From the NCBI RefSeq assembly GCF_014204975.1, contig NZ_JACHMM010000001.1, positions 4,278,001 through 4,342,000 on the forward strand: a DNA stretch of 64,000 nucleotides. The letters run 5' to 3'. Position numbers and translations under genes: made by a program. The stretch comes from Jiangella mangrovi (GTDB lineage Bacteria; Actinomycetota; Actinomycetes; Jiangellales; Jiangellaceae). The first letter of the stretch is position 1, and each line of letters begins with the position of its first letter. A model generated the notes under the pieces. It had not been told where the DNA came from. It saw nothing but the letters and a program-made list of their open reading frames with translations, and ran no database searches. This document shows positions 50,207 through 58,506 of this stretch, piece by piece.

Positions 50207-52231
50207 TCAGCCGAAGTCGACCGGATCGATCCGCACGCGTACCGACCCACCGGTGCGGCGAGCCGACCGTACGCCGGCCGCCGACCGCAAGGCCGCGGCC
50301 AGTGCCGTCCCCGCACCACGGGGCGCGCGGATCATCGCCCGAGCGCCGCCGTCCTCGACCGGCACGGGTCCGATGACCTCGGCCTCCCCCGGCAACTGAG
50401 CGTGCATGAGCAGGTCGTCGACGTCGGCGGCGGCGCCCGTCAGCTCGGCGACCCGGGCGGCGGGCGGCAGGTGCAAGGACGCGCGCTCGGCCAGCTCGCG
50501 CGAGGCGAAGCCGGCCGGGTCCCAGCGGACCAGTGCCTGGACCGCGGGCGCCGAGGAGTCGGCGACCACCACGATCTCGCCGCCCATGGTGCCCGGCCGG
50601 ACCAGCGCGGCCGCCCGCAGCCAGCGGCGCAGTGACTCTTCGGCCGCGCGCAGGCTCGGCCGGGCCAGTAGCGCCGTGCCGTCGAGCAGCAGCGCGGCGG
50701 TGTACCCGCCGGACGCGACCGGCTCGGCCCCGGGCGTCGCCACCACGAGCGCCGGCTCGGCGTCGACCGTGGAGCGGACGGCGTCGCCGCGCGAGAGCAG
50801 CACGGGGACGCCGGGGAACGCCCGGCCCAGCTCCTCGGCCGTGCGCCGCACACCCACCACCGTCGCCCGCAGCCCTCCGTGCCCGCACGTCTCGCAGCGC
50901 CACGACGGGTACGCCGTCGCACACCAGGCGCACCGCGGCGGCTGGTCGGCCTGGCCCAGCACCAGCGGCCCGGAGCAGGCCGCACAGCGCGCCGGCGTGC
51001 GGCAGCGACCGCAGGCCACGCCGGGGAGGTAGCCGGCCCGCGGCACCTGCACCAGCACCGGCCCGCGAGCCAGGCCCGCACGCGCCGTGCGCCAGGCCAG
51101 CGACGGCAGCCGCGCGCTCCTGGCCGCCGCGTCGCGGACCTGCTCGTGGTCGTCGCCGCTGGAGTGGATGCGCGGCGCCGCGGAGCGCACGGCCGGCCGC
51201 GGCGGGGTCACGGCCCGCGCCCAGCCGGTGGTCAGCAGCTGCTCCGCCTCGGCCGTGCGCGCGAACCCGCCGACGACAGCGGCAGCCCCGGCCTGGTGGG
51301 CGCGCAGCAGCAGCACTTCGCGGGTGTGCGGGTACGGCGCGCGCGGCTCGGCATGGAGGTCGTCGCCGTCGTCCCAGACGACGACCAGCCCGAGGTCGTG
51401 CACCGGCGCGAACGCGGCCGACCGCGTCCCCACGACGGCCCGCACCGCACCCCGTCGGACCGCCAGCCAGCGCTTGTACCGTGTGGACGGCCCTGCGTCG
51501 GCCTCGAGCTCGACGTGCTGTCCCGCGCCCAGCAGCGCCGTCATCGCCCCCGACACCAGCGCGACGTCGCGGCCGTCGGGCACCACCACCAGCGCGCCCC
51601 GTCCGCCCGACAGCGTCGCCGCGACCAGCCGGGCGACGAGGTCGGGCCAGTCGGCGGCCGGGCCGGGGTTCCAGACGGCGCGCGGCGCTCCCCCGGCGGC
51701 CAGCGCGTCGAGCAGCGCGGCGCCCGCGTCGTGGTCGGCCCAGCCGCCGGGGTCGGGCTTGGCCGGCGGGACCGGCGCATCGGGCGACGCGGCCTTCTCG
51801 GCGGTGGCGTGCCGCGGCGGGACGGCCAGCCGGAGCACGTCGGAGACGGTGCCGGCGTAGCGGTCGGCGACGGCGCGCGCGAGGGCGGCGATCTCGGGGG
51901 CCAGCACCGGCTCCGGCGACACCACCCGGCGCAGCCGCGCCAGCTTGCCATCGTGGTCGCTGTCGTCGCCGCGCGCGATGATGAAGCCGTCGTGGTCGGT
52001 GCCCGCGAACCGCACCGACACCCGAGCGCCCACGACGGCGTCGTCGGCCATGGACGCCGGGACGAGGTAGTCGAACGGCCGGTCGAGGTGCGGCAGCCCG
52101 ACGTCGACCAGCACGCGGGCCACCGGCCGCTCCTCCGCGACCGGCTCGGGCTCGCGGGTGCGGAACCGGCGCCGGCCGGGGGCGGCGACCAGCGCCAGCT
52201 GGTCGGGCTCGGCCGGCTCGGATGCGCTCAC
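50207..52231 (-). CDS. priA: Primosomal protein N' (PriA), helicase-motif-deficient actinomycete type
   Basis: A 674-residue replication-restart protein. The N-terminal 3'-DNA-binding domain (VARVLVDVGLPHLDRPFDYL) and the C-terminal half with zinc-binding cysteines (CGRCRTPARCAAC and CAWCATAYPSWRCETCG, around residues 405-450) are present. The helicase core is degenerate: where PriA has a Walker A glycine-rich lysine motif the sequence reads RAVWNPGPAADWPDLVARLV, and the DEAH box is replaced by VVVWDDGDDLH. Annotation of mycobacterial PriA likewise notes missing helicase domains. So it probably loads the replisome by structural contacts. GTG start. Two serine-hydrolase genes separate it from metK, which often lies beside it. 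Confidence 0.9.
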   Translation of the reverse strand: MSASEPAEPDQLALVAAPGRRRFRTREPEPVAEERPVARVLVDVGLPHLDRPFDYLVPASMADDAVVGARVSVRFAGTDHDGFIIARGDDSDHDGKLARLRRVVSPEPVLAPEIAALARAVADRYAGTVSDVLRLAVPPRHATAEKAASPDAPVPPAKPDPGGWADHDAGAALLDALAAGGAPRAVWNPGPAADWPDLVARLVAATLSGGRGALVVVPDGRDVALVSGAMTALLGAGQHVELEADAGPSTRYKRWLAVRRGAVRAVVGTRSAAFAPVHDLGLVVVWDDGDDLHAEPRAPYPHTREVLLLRAHQAGAAAVVGGFARTAEAEQLLTTGWARAVTPPRPAVRSAAPRIHSSGDDHEQVRDAAARSARLPSLAWRTARAGLARGPVLVQVPRAGYLPGVACGRCRTPARCAACSGPLVLGQADQPPRCAWCATAYPSWRCETCGHGGLRATVVGVRRTAEELGRAFPGVPVLLSRGDAVRSTVDAEPALVVATPGAEPVASGGYTAALLLDGTALLARPSLRAAEESLRRWLRAAALVRPGTMGGEIVVVADSSAPAVQALVRWDPAGFASRELAERASLHLPPAARVAELTGAAADVDDLLMHAQLPGEAEVIGPVPVEDGGARAMIRAPRGAGTALAAALRSAAGVRSARRTGGSVRVRIDPVDFG

Positions 52232-52280
52232 AGACCCGTTCTACCGCACCCGCGGACCCGTCTCATGATTGTCCACAGGC

Positions 52281-53471
52281 TCAGCCCCGGACAGGCGTGG
52301 TTGTGCACAACCCGGCCTCGAGCAGCTCGTCGACCGCGGCCGACAGCTGCTCGTTGCGCGCCAGCAGGTCCTCGACGGTGATCGTGACGCTGACCTGCCG
52401 CTCGCCGTCGGGCGAGGAGAACGCGGACGTGACGAACCCGAGCGTGCTGCCGGTGTGGCCGTAGGCGACGCCGCCGTCGATCCGCGGGCAGTCGGCCGGC
52501 AGCGCCTCGGTCCCCAGCCCGTACTCGCCGCCCGACTCCGGCGTCAGCGCCTGTGCCTGCGCCACCAGCTCGGCCGGCAGCAGCGTGCCGTCGTACATGG
52601 CCCGGAAGAACGCGTTCACGTCTGCCGTCGTCGACACCACCGCGCCGGCCGCCCACAACAGCGTCGGCGAGATCCGGGTGGTGTCGAGCAGCGGCCGGTC
52701 CGGGTCGCCGGTGGCGAGGTACGCGCGCGGGTGCTCACCCCGGATCGACGTGCTGTACCGCGGGATGTCGGTGTCGTCGAGACCGGCCGGCTCGAACACC
52801 CGCCGCTCCAGCTCGTCCTCGACGGAGTTGCCGGTGATCTCCTCGACCAGCAGGCCGGCGACGTAGAAGGCGGTGTTCGAATAGGTCCAGGACGTGCCGG
52901 GCGTGAAGTCGAGCGGGCGCACCGTCGCCATCCCGATCAGGCCCTCGGGCCGGTAGTAGCGCAGCCGGTTCCGCTCGGCGTCCGCCGGCGAGCCCTCGAA
53001 CAACGACGGGAACAGGTCGGGGAAGTAGTCGGGCACGCCCGACGCGTGGCTGAGCAGCTGGCGGACGGTGATCGGCGTGTCGTACGGCAGCACTCCGGGC
53101 AGGTGCTCGGCGACGGTGTCGTCGAGGCCCAGCCGGCCCTCGTCGACGAGCTGGAGCACAACGGTGACCAGCATGCTCTTCGTGACGCTGCCGATGCGGA
53201 CCCGGTCGGTCGGCTCGACCGGCTCCGGGCGCCGGTCGAGTGGGTCACGATCACCCGCCGCGGCGGACCAGACCTCGTCGCCGTCGCGGACCTCGACGAC
53301 GGTGCCCGGCGCACCGGCGGCATCCACGGCCTCGAGGGCGCGTTCCAGCGCCGGCACGTCGAGTCCGGTGGCGACGGCGTCGCCCGACGCAGTCGGCAGG
53401 GCCGCGGCTGACAGGACGGAGACGGACAGGACGGAGGCGGACAGGACCGTGATCGGCAGGAGTCGGCGCAT
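52281..53471 (-). CDS. Secreted serine hydrolase (class C beta-lactamase family), copy 1
   Basis: A 396-residue secreted protein of the beta-lactamase/D-aminopeptidase family. A signal peptide with a repetitive core (MRRLLPITVLSASVLSVSVL) is followed by the catalytic domain: SxxK in RIGSVTKSMLVTVVLQLVDE (serine near residue 94), the YxN motif in WTYSNTAFYVAGLLVEE (near 197) and the HTG triad in GVAYGHTGSTLGF (near 345). The true activity may be D-peptidase, esterase or beta-lactam hydrolysis. It is closely related to the gene upstream (tandem duplicate). A TAGCGT -10 lies 6 nt before the ATG. Confidence 0.9.
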   Translation of the reverse strand: MRRLLPITVLSASVLSVSVLSAAALPTASGDAVATGLDVPALERALEAVDAAGAPGTVVEVRDGDEVWSAAAGDRDPLDRRPEPVEPTDRVRIGSVTKSMLVTVVLQLVDEGRLGLDDTVAEHLPGVLPYDTPITVRQLLSHASGVPDYFPDLFPSLFEGSPADAERNRLRYYRPEGLIGMATVRPLDFTPGTSWTYSNTAFYVAGLLVEEITGNSVEDELERRVFEPAGLDDTDIPRYSTSIRGEHPRAYLATGDPDRPLLDTTRISPTLLWAAGAVVSTTADVNAFFRAMYDGTLLPAELVAQAQALTPESGGEYGLGTEALPADCPRIDGGVAYGHTGSTLGFVTSAFSSPDGERQVSVTITVEDLLARNEQLSAAVDELLEAGLCTTTPVRG

Positions 53472-53477
53472 GCCTCC

Positions 53478-53483
53478 ACGCTA
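53478..53483 (-). promoter_or_regulatory. -10 hexamer TAGCGT of serine hydrolase copy 1, conserved with copy 2
   Basis: TAGCGT with 6 nt to the ATG. About 60 bp upstream of both copies align without gaps. Confidence 0.5.
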
Positions 53484-53557
53484 GGAACGCGCCACCGCGT
53501 TCTCCTGGCACTCCAGGACGATCCGCGCAGGTGCCGGCCCTTAGGGCATCGTCCCGA

Positions 53558-54808
53558 TCAGCCCCGGACGATCTCCAGCTCGCCCAGGACGTCCACCCCG
53601 GCGGAACGGGCAGCCGGCGCCGTCGTCGATCCGCAGAGTCCCGCGACGAGCAGCTCGTTCAGGGCGAGTGCCCGCTCCTCGGACGGGGCCAGCTGGTCGT
53701 CGATGCTGAGCACGACGCTGACCTGGCGCTCGCCGTCGGGCGAGGAGAACGCGTACGTCGAGTGCCCGAACGTGCCGCCGGTGTGGCCGAAGGCCAGGCC
53801 GCCGTCGCCGATCGGCTCGCACGGCGCCGCCACCGCCTGGATGCCCAGCCCGTAGGTCCCCTCGGACTGCGGGGTCAGGGTGCGGGCCTCGGCCAGCAGG
53901 CCCTCGGGCAGCAGCGTGCCGTCGAACATCGCCCGGAAGAACCGGTTGGTGTCCGCCGTCGTCGACACCACCGCGCCCGCCGCCCAGAACTGCGACGCCG
54001 ACATCTGCGTCGTCTCGACGTAGGGCTCGGCGGGGTCGCCGGTGGCGAAGAACCCGTCGGGGTGCTCGCCCGGCCAGCGGGTGCCGTGCCGCGGGAACGT
54101 CGTGTCCGTCAGCCCGGCCGGCTCGAACACGCGCCGCTCCAGCTCGTCCTCGATCGGCTGCCCGGTGAGCTCCTCGACCAGCAGGCCGATGACGGCGTAC
54201 CCGGTGTTGGAGTACCAGTAGTGCGCGCCGGGGGCGAAGTCGAGCGGCCCGCGCGTCGCGAACTCGACCAGCGCCGGCGGCCGGAAGTAGGCGTGCTGGT
54301 TGCGGACCAGGTCCTCGGCCGAGCCCTGCGCCAGCGACGGGTACAGCAGCGGGAAGTGGTTCGGCACCCCCGACGTGTGGCCGAGCAGTTGGCGGACGGT
54401 GATCGGCTCGTCGTACGGCAGCACACCGGGCAGGTGGTCGGCGACGGCGTCGTCGAGACTCAGGCGGCCTTCGGCGACCAGCTGCAGCACCACGGTGACG
54501 ATCATGCTCTTGGTCACGCTGCCGACGCGGACGAGGTCGGTGGGCTCGGCCGGGTCGTCGTGCGGCGCGGGTGCGAACGGGTCGCGGTCGCCGGTCGCGG
54601 CCGACCACACCTGCTCGCCGTCGCGGACCTCGACGACGACGGCCTGCGGCCCGGCGGCGCCCAGCGCCGCCAGAGACTCCTCCAGCCACGCGACGTCGAG
54701 GTCGCCGTCGACAGCGGCGGACATGGCACTGCCCGCCGCGGCCGGTGTGGCCGCGACGGGCAGGACGAGTGCTGCGGACAGGGCGGAAAGCGTCTTCAGT
54801 CGGCGCAT
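53558..54808 (-). CDS. Secreted serine hydrolase (class C beta-lactamase family), copy 2
   Basis: A 416-residue paralogue of the downstream gene with the same plan: signal peptide (MRRLKTLSALSAALVLPVAA), SxxK in RVGSVTKSMIVTVVLQLVAE, YxN in YWYSNTGYAVIGLLVEEL and HTG in GLAFGHTGGTFGHSTYAF. Long blocks are shared with copy 1 (VLPYDEPITVRQLLGHTSGV, ELERRVFEPAGL, AAGAVVSTTAD), so this is a tandem duplication. It has about 20 more residues at the C-terminus (PAARSAGVDVLGELEIVRG). It lies between metK and copy 1, 87 bp from copy 1, in a place where metK and priA are often adjacent. Confidence 0.9.
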   Translation of the reverse strand: MRRLKTLSALSAALVLPVAATPAAAGSAMSAAVDGDLDVAWLEESLAALGAAGPQAVVVEVRDGEQVWSAATGDRDPFAPAPHDDPAEPTDLVRVGSVTKSMIVTVVLQLVAEGRLSLDDAVADHLPGVLPYDEPITVRQLLGHTSGVPNHFPLLYPSLAQGSAEDLVRNQHAYFRPPALVEFATRGPLDFAPGAHYWYSNTGYAVIGLLVEELTGQPIEDELERRVFEPAGLTDTTFPRHGTRWPGEHPDGFFATGDPAEPYVETTQMSASQFWAAGAVVSTTADTNRFFRAMFDGTLLPEGLLAEARTLTPQSEGTYGLGIQAVAAPCEPIGDGGLAFGHTGGTFGHSTYAFSSPDGERQVSVVLSIDDQLAPSEERALALNELLVAGLCGSTTAPAARSAGVDVLGELEIVRG

Positions 54809-54814
54809 GGACCC

Positions 54815-54820
54815 ACGCTA
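54815..54820 (-). promoter_or_regulatory. -10 hexamer TAGCGT of serine hydrolase copy 2
   Basis: TAGCGT with 6 nt to the ATG, in the same context as copy 1. The shared stretch ATCGTCCTGGAGTGC lies about 40 nt further upstream in both. Confidence 0.5.
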
Positions 54821-54882
54821 CGGACGCCCCACCGCGTCCCCGTCGCACTCCAGGACGATCTGCGCCTCCCCCGCAGGGACGA

Positions 54883-56073
54883 TCAGCCGGCGGCCGCCCG
54901 CAGCGCGTCGACGCGGTCGGTGCGCTCCCAGGTGAAGTCCGGCAGCTCGCGGCCGAAGTGGCCGTAGGCGGCGGTCTGCGCGTAGATGGGCCGCTTGAGG
55001 TCGAGGTCGCGGATGATCGCCGCCGGCCGCAGGTCGAACACCTGCTTGACGGCGTCGGCGATGCGGTCGACCGGGACGGTCTCGGTGCCGAAGCTCTCGA
55101 GGAACAGGCCCACCGGCTCGGCCTTGCCGATGGCGTAGGCGACCTGCACCTCGCACCGCTTGGCCAGCCCCGCCGCGACGACGTTCTTCGCCACCCAGCG
55201 CATGGCGTAGGCGCCCGAGCGGTCGACCTTGGACGGGTCCTTGCCGCTGAACGCGCCGCCACCGTGGCGGGCCATGCCGCCGTAGGTGTCGATGATGATC
55301 TTCCGTCCGGTGAGGCCGGCGTCGCCCATGGGTCCGCCGATCTCGAACCGGCCGGTCGGGTTGACCAGCAGCCGGAAGTCGTGGTCGTCGAGCTCGAACG
55401 ACTCGAGGACCGGCTTCACGACCTGGTTGGCGATGTCCGGCGTCAGCAGCTGCTCGAGGTCGATGTTCGCCGCGTGCTGCGTCGACACCACCACGGTGTC
55501 GAGGCGGACCGGGCGGTCGCCGTCGTACTCGATGGTCACCTGCGTCTTGCCGTCGGGCCGTAGGTACGGCACCGCACCCGAGCGGCGCACCTCGGACAGC
55601 CGCTGCGCCAGCCGGTGCGCGACGATGATCGGCAACGGCATCAGCTCGGGCGTCTCGTCGCTCGCGTAGCCGAACATCAGCCCCTGGTCGCCCGCCCCCT
55701 GCAGGTCCAGCGGGTCGAGGTCGCCCTCGACGCGATGCTCGTACGCGGAGTCCACACCCTGCGCGATGTCCTGCGACTGCGACCCGATGGACACCGACAC
55801 GCCACACGAGTAGCCGTCGAAGCCCTTCGTGGACGAGTCGTAGCCGATGCCGAGGATGGTCTCGCGGACGATGCCCGGGATGTCGGCATAGCCCTGCGTG
55901 GTCACCTCGCCGGCCACGTGGACCAGGCCGGTGGTGACCATGGACTCGACGGCGACCCGGCTGTTCGGGTCGTCCTTCAGCAGCGCGTCGAGCACGGCGT
56001 CACTGATCTGGTCGCAGATCTTGTCTGGATGACCCTCGGTGACGGATTCGGATGTGAACAGACGTAGAGACAA
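54883..56073 (-). CDS. metK: S-adenosylmethionine synthetase (methionine adenosyltransferase)
   Basis: A 396-residue enzyme making SAM from methionine and ATP. The N-terminus is [20 protein letters not shown] with the catalytic histidine, followed by [20 protein letters not shown] (ATP-binding), [20 protein letters not shown] (the P-loop-like glycine block near residues 260-279) and [14 protein letters not shown] at the end. The start is TTG at 56073, giving [17 protein letters not shown] lies about 6 nt upstream and no ATG/GTG is in a good place. TTG/GTG starts are usual for metK in actinomycetes. Promoter: a TACAGT -10 (56116-56121) with a perfect 18-bp palindrome upstream. No SAM riboswitch was recognised. 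Confidence 0.95.
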   Translation of the reverse strand: MSLRLFTSESVTEGHPDKICDQISDAVLDALLKDDPNSRVAVESMVTTGLVHVAGEVTTQGYADIPGIVRETILGIGYDSSTKGFDGYSCGVSVSIGSQSQDIAQGVDSAYEHRVEGDLDPLDLQGAGDQGLMFGYASDETPELMPLPIIVAHRLAQRLSEVRRSGAVPYLRPDGKTQVTIEYDGDRPVRLDTVVVSTQHAANIDLEQLLTPDIANQVVKPVLESFELDDHDFRLLVNPTGRFEIGGPMGDAGLTGRKIIIDTYGGMARHGGGAFSGKDPSKVDRSGAYAMRWVAKNVVAAGLAKRCEVQVAYAIGKAEPVGLFLESFGTETVPVDRIADAVKQVFDLRPAAIIRDLDLKRPIYAQTAAYGHFGRELPDFTWERTDRVDALRAAAG

Positions 56074-56115
56074 CGCAAGCCCCCTCTTGGCGCGGACTAC
56101 AGTCCGGGAAGCCTC

Positions 56116-56150
56116 ACTGTAGGGGATGAGGTTCTCTCGCGCGCGCGAGA
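56116..56150 (-). promoter_or_regulatory. metK promoter: TACAGT -10 and an 18-bp perfect palindrome
   Basis: TACAGT (minus strand, 56116-56121) lies 42 nt before the TTG. At 56133-56150 sits TCTCTCGCGCGCGAGAGA, an 18-bp perfect palindrome over the expected -35 site. No -35 consensus is visible, so this could be a repressor or activator site or chance in GC-rich DNA. Confidence 0.5.
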
Positions 56151-56290
56151 GACCGCATCGTGGACGGTTTTTGGCCGCATGTTGAGACGAGAGTCGGCTC
56201 GGAGAGCGGTTCGCCGAAGTTTGCCACGTTTGGCCGGCGAAAGCCGACCCCGCACCCCACGCCTCGCCTCGCCCCGCCTCGCCCCGCCCC

Positions 56291-56483
56291 GGAATGATCA
56301 CGTTCACTACGGAATTCCCTGCTGAACCAGGCCTGCAGCCCTCGTGACGCGCGCGAACGCCTCGTGACGTGCACGGCAAGCGCTTGCCAGCCGCGACGAC
56401 GGGCCATCACCAGGATTACCCGACCCTCAACACGTCTACAGGCGTGGTGCGACACGGAATTCCGTGGTGAACGTGATCATTCC
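56291..56483. repeat. 193-bp palindromic element C2 with 28-bp terminal arms
   Basis: Arms 56291-56318 (beginning GGAATGATCACGTTCAC) and 56456-56483 are complementary with one mismatch, and match the C1 arms at their outer 17 bp. The left interior shares AGGCCTGCAG and CCTCGTGA with C1; the right interior is instead homologous to the hairpin module of locus B (ATCACCAGGATTACCCGA ... CAGGCGTGGTG). It also has a perfect 14-bp palindrome GGCAAGCGCTTGCC (56375-56388). It is a mosaic of two families and the only copy in a divergent gap (metK / sugar isomerase). Confidence 0.85.
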
Positions 56484-56533
56484 GAGAGGGCCTGCTCGAC
56501 CGGCACAGAGTTGGTAACTTGGTCACATCTTTC

Positions 56534-56564
56534 TGTTCATTTGAACACAACCGTGGGCTAGTCT
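56534..56564 (+). promoter_or_regulatory. Operator and -10 of the first sugar operon
   Basis: The palindrome TGTTCA-TT-TGAACA (56534-56547) lies 11 bp upstream of the -10 TAGTCT (56559-56564), covering the -35 region. The predicted transcript starts near 56571, leaving about 29 nt of leader before GTG 56600 with an AAAGG site. A repressor of the carbohydrate operon probably binds here; no regulator gene is in the window. Confidence 0.6.
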
Positions 56565-56599
56565 GAACTCCGTCAGTGCGCGACGACGAAAGGTTCCCC

Positions 56600-57352
56600 G
56601 TGCCACTCAGGTCCCTGTCCCTCCAGCTGTACAGCGTCCGCCACGCCCTCGACGAGGACGTCGCCCGCACCATCGAGCGGGTCGCGGGCATCGGGTACAC
56701 GCAGGTGGAGGCGTCCTACAAGCTGATGTCCGCCGGCCCTGAGACGCTGGACGCGCTCCGCGCCAACGGCCTGACGGCGCCGACCATGACGTCGCCGCTG
56801 TTCGACGTCGACCTCGACGACGTGTTCGCGAAGGCGACCGAGCTGGGCGCGTCGGCGGTCATCGAGTCGTACCTGCCGGAGCCGTACTGGACCTCGCTGG
56901 ACGACATCGTCGCGACGGCCGACCGCCTGAACAACGCGGCCGCGAAGGCCGCGGACCACGGGCTGCGTGTCGGCTACCACAACCACTGGTGGGAGATCGA
57001 CCAGTCGTTCGAGGACGGCCTGACGGCGCTCGAGAGCCTCGAGGCGCGCCTCGACCCGCGCATCGTGTTCGAGCTGGACGCGTACTGGGTGGCCGTCGGC
57101 GGGCAGGACGTCCCCGCCTACGTCGCGAAGCTCGCCCAGCGCGTCGCGTTCCTGCACCTCAAGGACGGCCCGGTCAACCGCAACAACATCGAGCAGCAGC
57201 CGGCCGGCAAGGGCACGCTGCCCTGGACCGACATCCTCGCCGCCGCGCCGAACCTGGAGGCGGGCGCCGTCGAGTTCGACGAGTACGACGGAGACATCTT
57301 CGACGCCATCGCGGCCAGCCACGCCTACCTGAACCCGCAGGTCCAGGCATGA
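56600..57352 (+). CDS. Sugar phosphate isomerase/epimerase (xylose-isomerase-like TIM barrel)
   Basis: A 250-residue AP_endonuc_2-type TIM-barrel protein of the IolE/IolI/hydroxypyruvate isomerase group. It begins LSLQLYSVRHALDEDVARTI; metal ligands are expected in GLRVGYHNHWWEI (histidine, glutamate, near residues 120-132), FELDAYWVAVGGQDV and VAFLHLKDGPVN (histidine near 182). It isomerises or epimerises a sugar or inositol derivative; the substrate is unknown. GTG 56600 with AAAGG 6 nt upstream is used; an upstream GTG 24 nt earlier lacks a site. Its stop overlaps the next gene (ATGA), so it is coupled to a Gfo/Idh/MocA dehydrogenase. Confidence 0.88.
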   Translation: MPLRSLSLQLYSVRHALDEDVARTIERVAGIGYTQVEASYKLMSAGPETLDALRANGLTAPTMTSPLFDVDLDDVFAKATELGASAVIESYLPEPYWTSLDDIVATADRLNNAAAKAADHGLRVGYHNHWWEIDQSFEDGLTALESLEARLDPRIVFELDAYWVAVGGQDVPAYVAKLAQRVAFLHLKDGPVNRNNIEQQPAGKGTLPWTDILAAAPNLEAGAVEFDEYDGDIFDAIAASHAYLNPQVQA

Positions 57353-58446
57353 GCCGGGCGGGCGTCGGCGTCATCGGCGCGGGCACCATCAGCAACCAGT
57401 ACCTGCAGCACCTGACCAGTTTCCCCGACCTCGACGTCCGCATCGTCGGCGACCTGCTCGAGGACAAGGCGAAGGAGCAGGCGACGGCGTTCGGCGTGCC
57501 GCGCGCGGGCAGCCCGGCCGACGTGCTCGCGGACCCCGACGTCGAGATCGTCGTCAACCTCACGATCCCGGCCGCGCACGCCGAGGTCTCGCTGGCGGCG
57601 CTCGAGGCGGGCAAGCACGTGTGGACGGAGAAGCCGTTCGCCCTGGACCTGGCAACGGCCCGCACGCTCCTCGACACGGCGAACACCGCGGGCCTGCGCA
57701 TCGGCAGCGCCCCCGACACGTTCCTCGGCGCCGGCCTGCAGACCGCCCGCCGCATGATCGAGCGCGGCGACATCGGCGTGCCGCTCGGCGGGCTCACGCT
57801 GTTCGAGGTCCCCGGCCCGGTCGACGACCACAAGAACCTCGAGGTGCTGCTCTCGACCGGTGCCGGCCCGCTGTGGGACATGGGCCCGTACTACCTGACG
57901 GCGCTGGTCCAGAGCCTGGGCCCGGTCGCGTCGGTCGTCGGCATGGGCCGCATCGCCCGCCCGGTCCGCACCCTGCTGGTCGGCCCGAAGACCGGCCAGG
58001 AGTTCGCCGTCCAGGTCCCCACGCACGTCAGCCTGCTCGCCGAGTTCGAGTCCGGCGCGACATCGACGACGGTGCTCAGCTGGGACTCCCCGCACCGCCG
58101 CGTCGGCCACGTCGAGATCGTCGGCACCGAGGCGACGCTCTCCATCCCCGACCCCAACCACTTCGACGGCGCGCTGGCGATCCGCCGCAAGGGCGACGAC
58201 GAGTGGACGACGGTGGCAGCCGAGGGTCCCGTGGCGGGTCGCGGCCTCGGCGCGCTCGACCTGATCCGATCGGCCCGGGCCGGCGTGCCGCACCGCGCGT
58301 CGGGCGAGCTGGCGTACCACGTCACCGACGTCATGGCGGCGGCGACGGAGTCGATCGAGCAGGGCGTCCGGGTCGCCGTCGACAGCACCGTCGAGTCGGC
58401 CCCCGCGTTCGGCGAGGACTGGGACCCCTACGCCGCGACCCTCTGA
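57349..58446 (+). CDS. Gfo/Idh/MocA-family NAD(P)-dependent dehydrogenase, first copy
   Basis: A 365-residue oxidoreductase. Rossmann fold: VGVIGAGTISNQYLQHLTSF; the family signature is WTEKPFALDLATARTLLDTA (EKP near residue 97). The second half is the alpha/beta dimerisation domain with a putative catalytic His or Asp region after GPLWDMGPYYLTALV. These enzymes oxidise or reduce sugars, inositols or sugar acids. It is coupled to the isomerase upstream and followed by a strong terminator, so this is a two-gene operon. It is not closely similar to the other two copies in the window. Confidence 0.92.
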   Translation: MSRAGVGVIGAGTISNQYLQHLTSFPDLDVRIVGDLLEDKAKEQATAFGVPRAGSPADVLADPDVEIVVNLTIPAAHAEVSLAALEAGKHVWTEKPFALDLATARTLLDTANTAGLRIGSAPDTFLGAGLQTARRMIERGDIGVPLGGLTLFEVPGPVDDHKNLEVLLSTGAGPLWDMGPYYLTALVQSLGPVASVVGMGRIARPVRTLLVGPKTGQEFAVQVPTHVSLLAEFESGATSTTVLSWDSPHRRVGHVEIVGTEATLSIPDPNHFDGALAIRRKGDDEWTTVAAEGPVAGRGLGALDLIRSARAGVPHRASGELAYHVTDVMAAATESIEQGVRVAVDSTVESAPAFGEDWDPYAATL

Positions 58447-58459
58447 TCCCCGACAGACG

Positions 58460-58500
58460 CGACGGCGCTCGACCCCACCTGCCGGGGCCGAGCGCCGTCG
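58460..58500. terminator. Strong bidirectional terminator between two Gfo/Idh/MocA genes
   Basis: CGACGGCGCTCG and CGAGCGCCGTCG form a perfect 12-bp stem, with an additional CCCC/GGGG stem after one mismatched pair and a 7-nt loop. It fills the 60-bp gap between the convergent stops at 58446 and 58507. Confidence 0.85.
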
Positions 58501-58506
58501 TGACTC

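Noticed and set aside
56074-56290. SAM riboswitch upstream of metK
   Set aside because: None of the SAM-I, SAM-II or SAM-IV core features could be recognised; the leader before the TTG is only about 36 nt.
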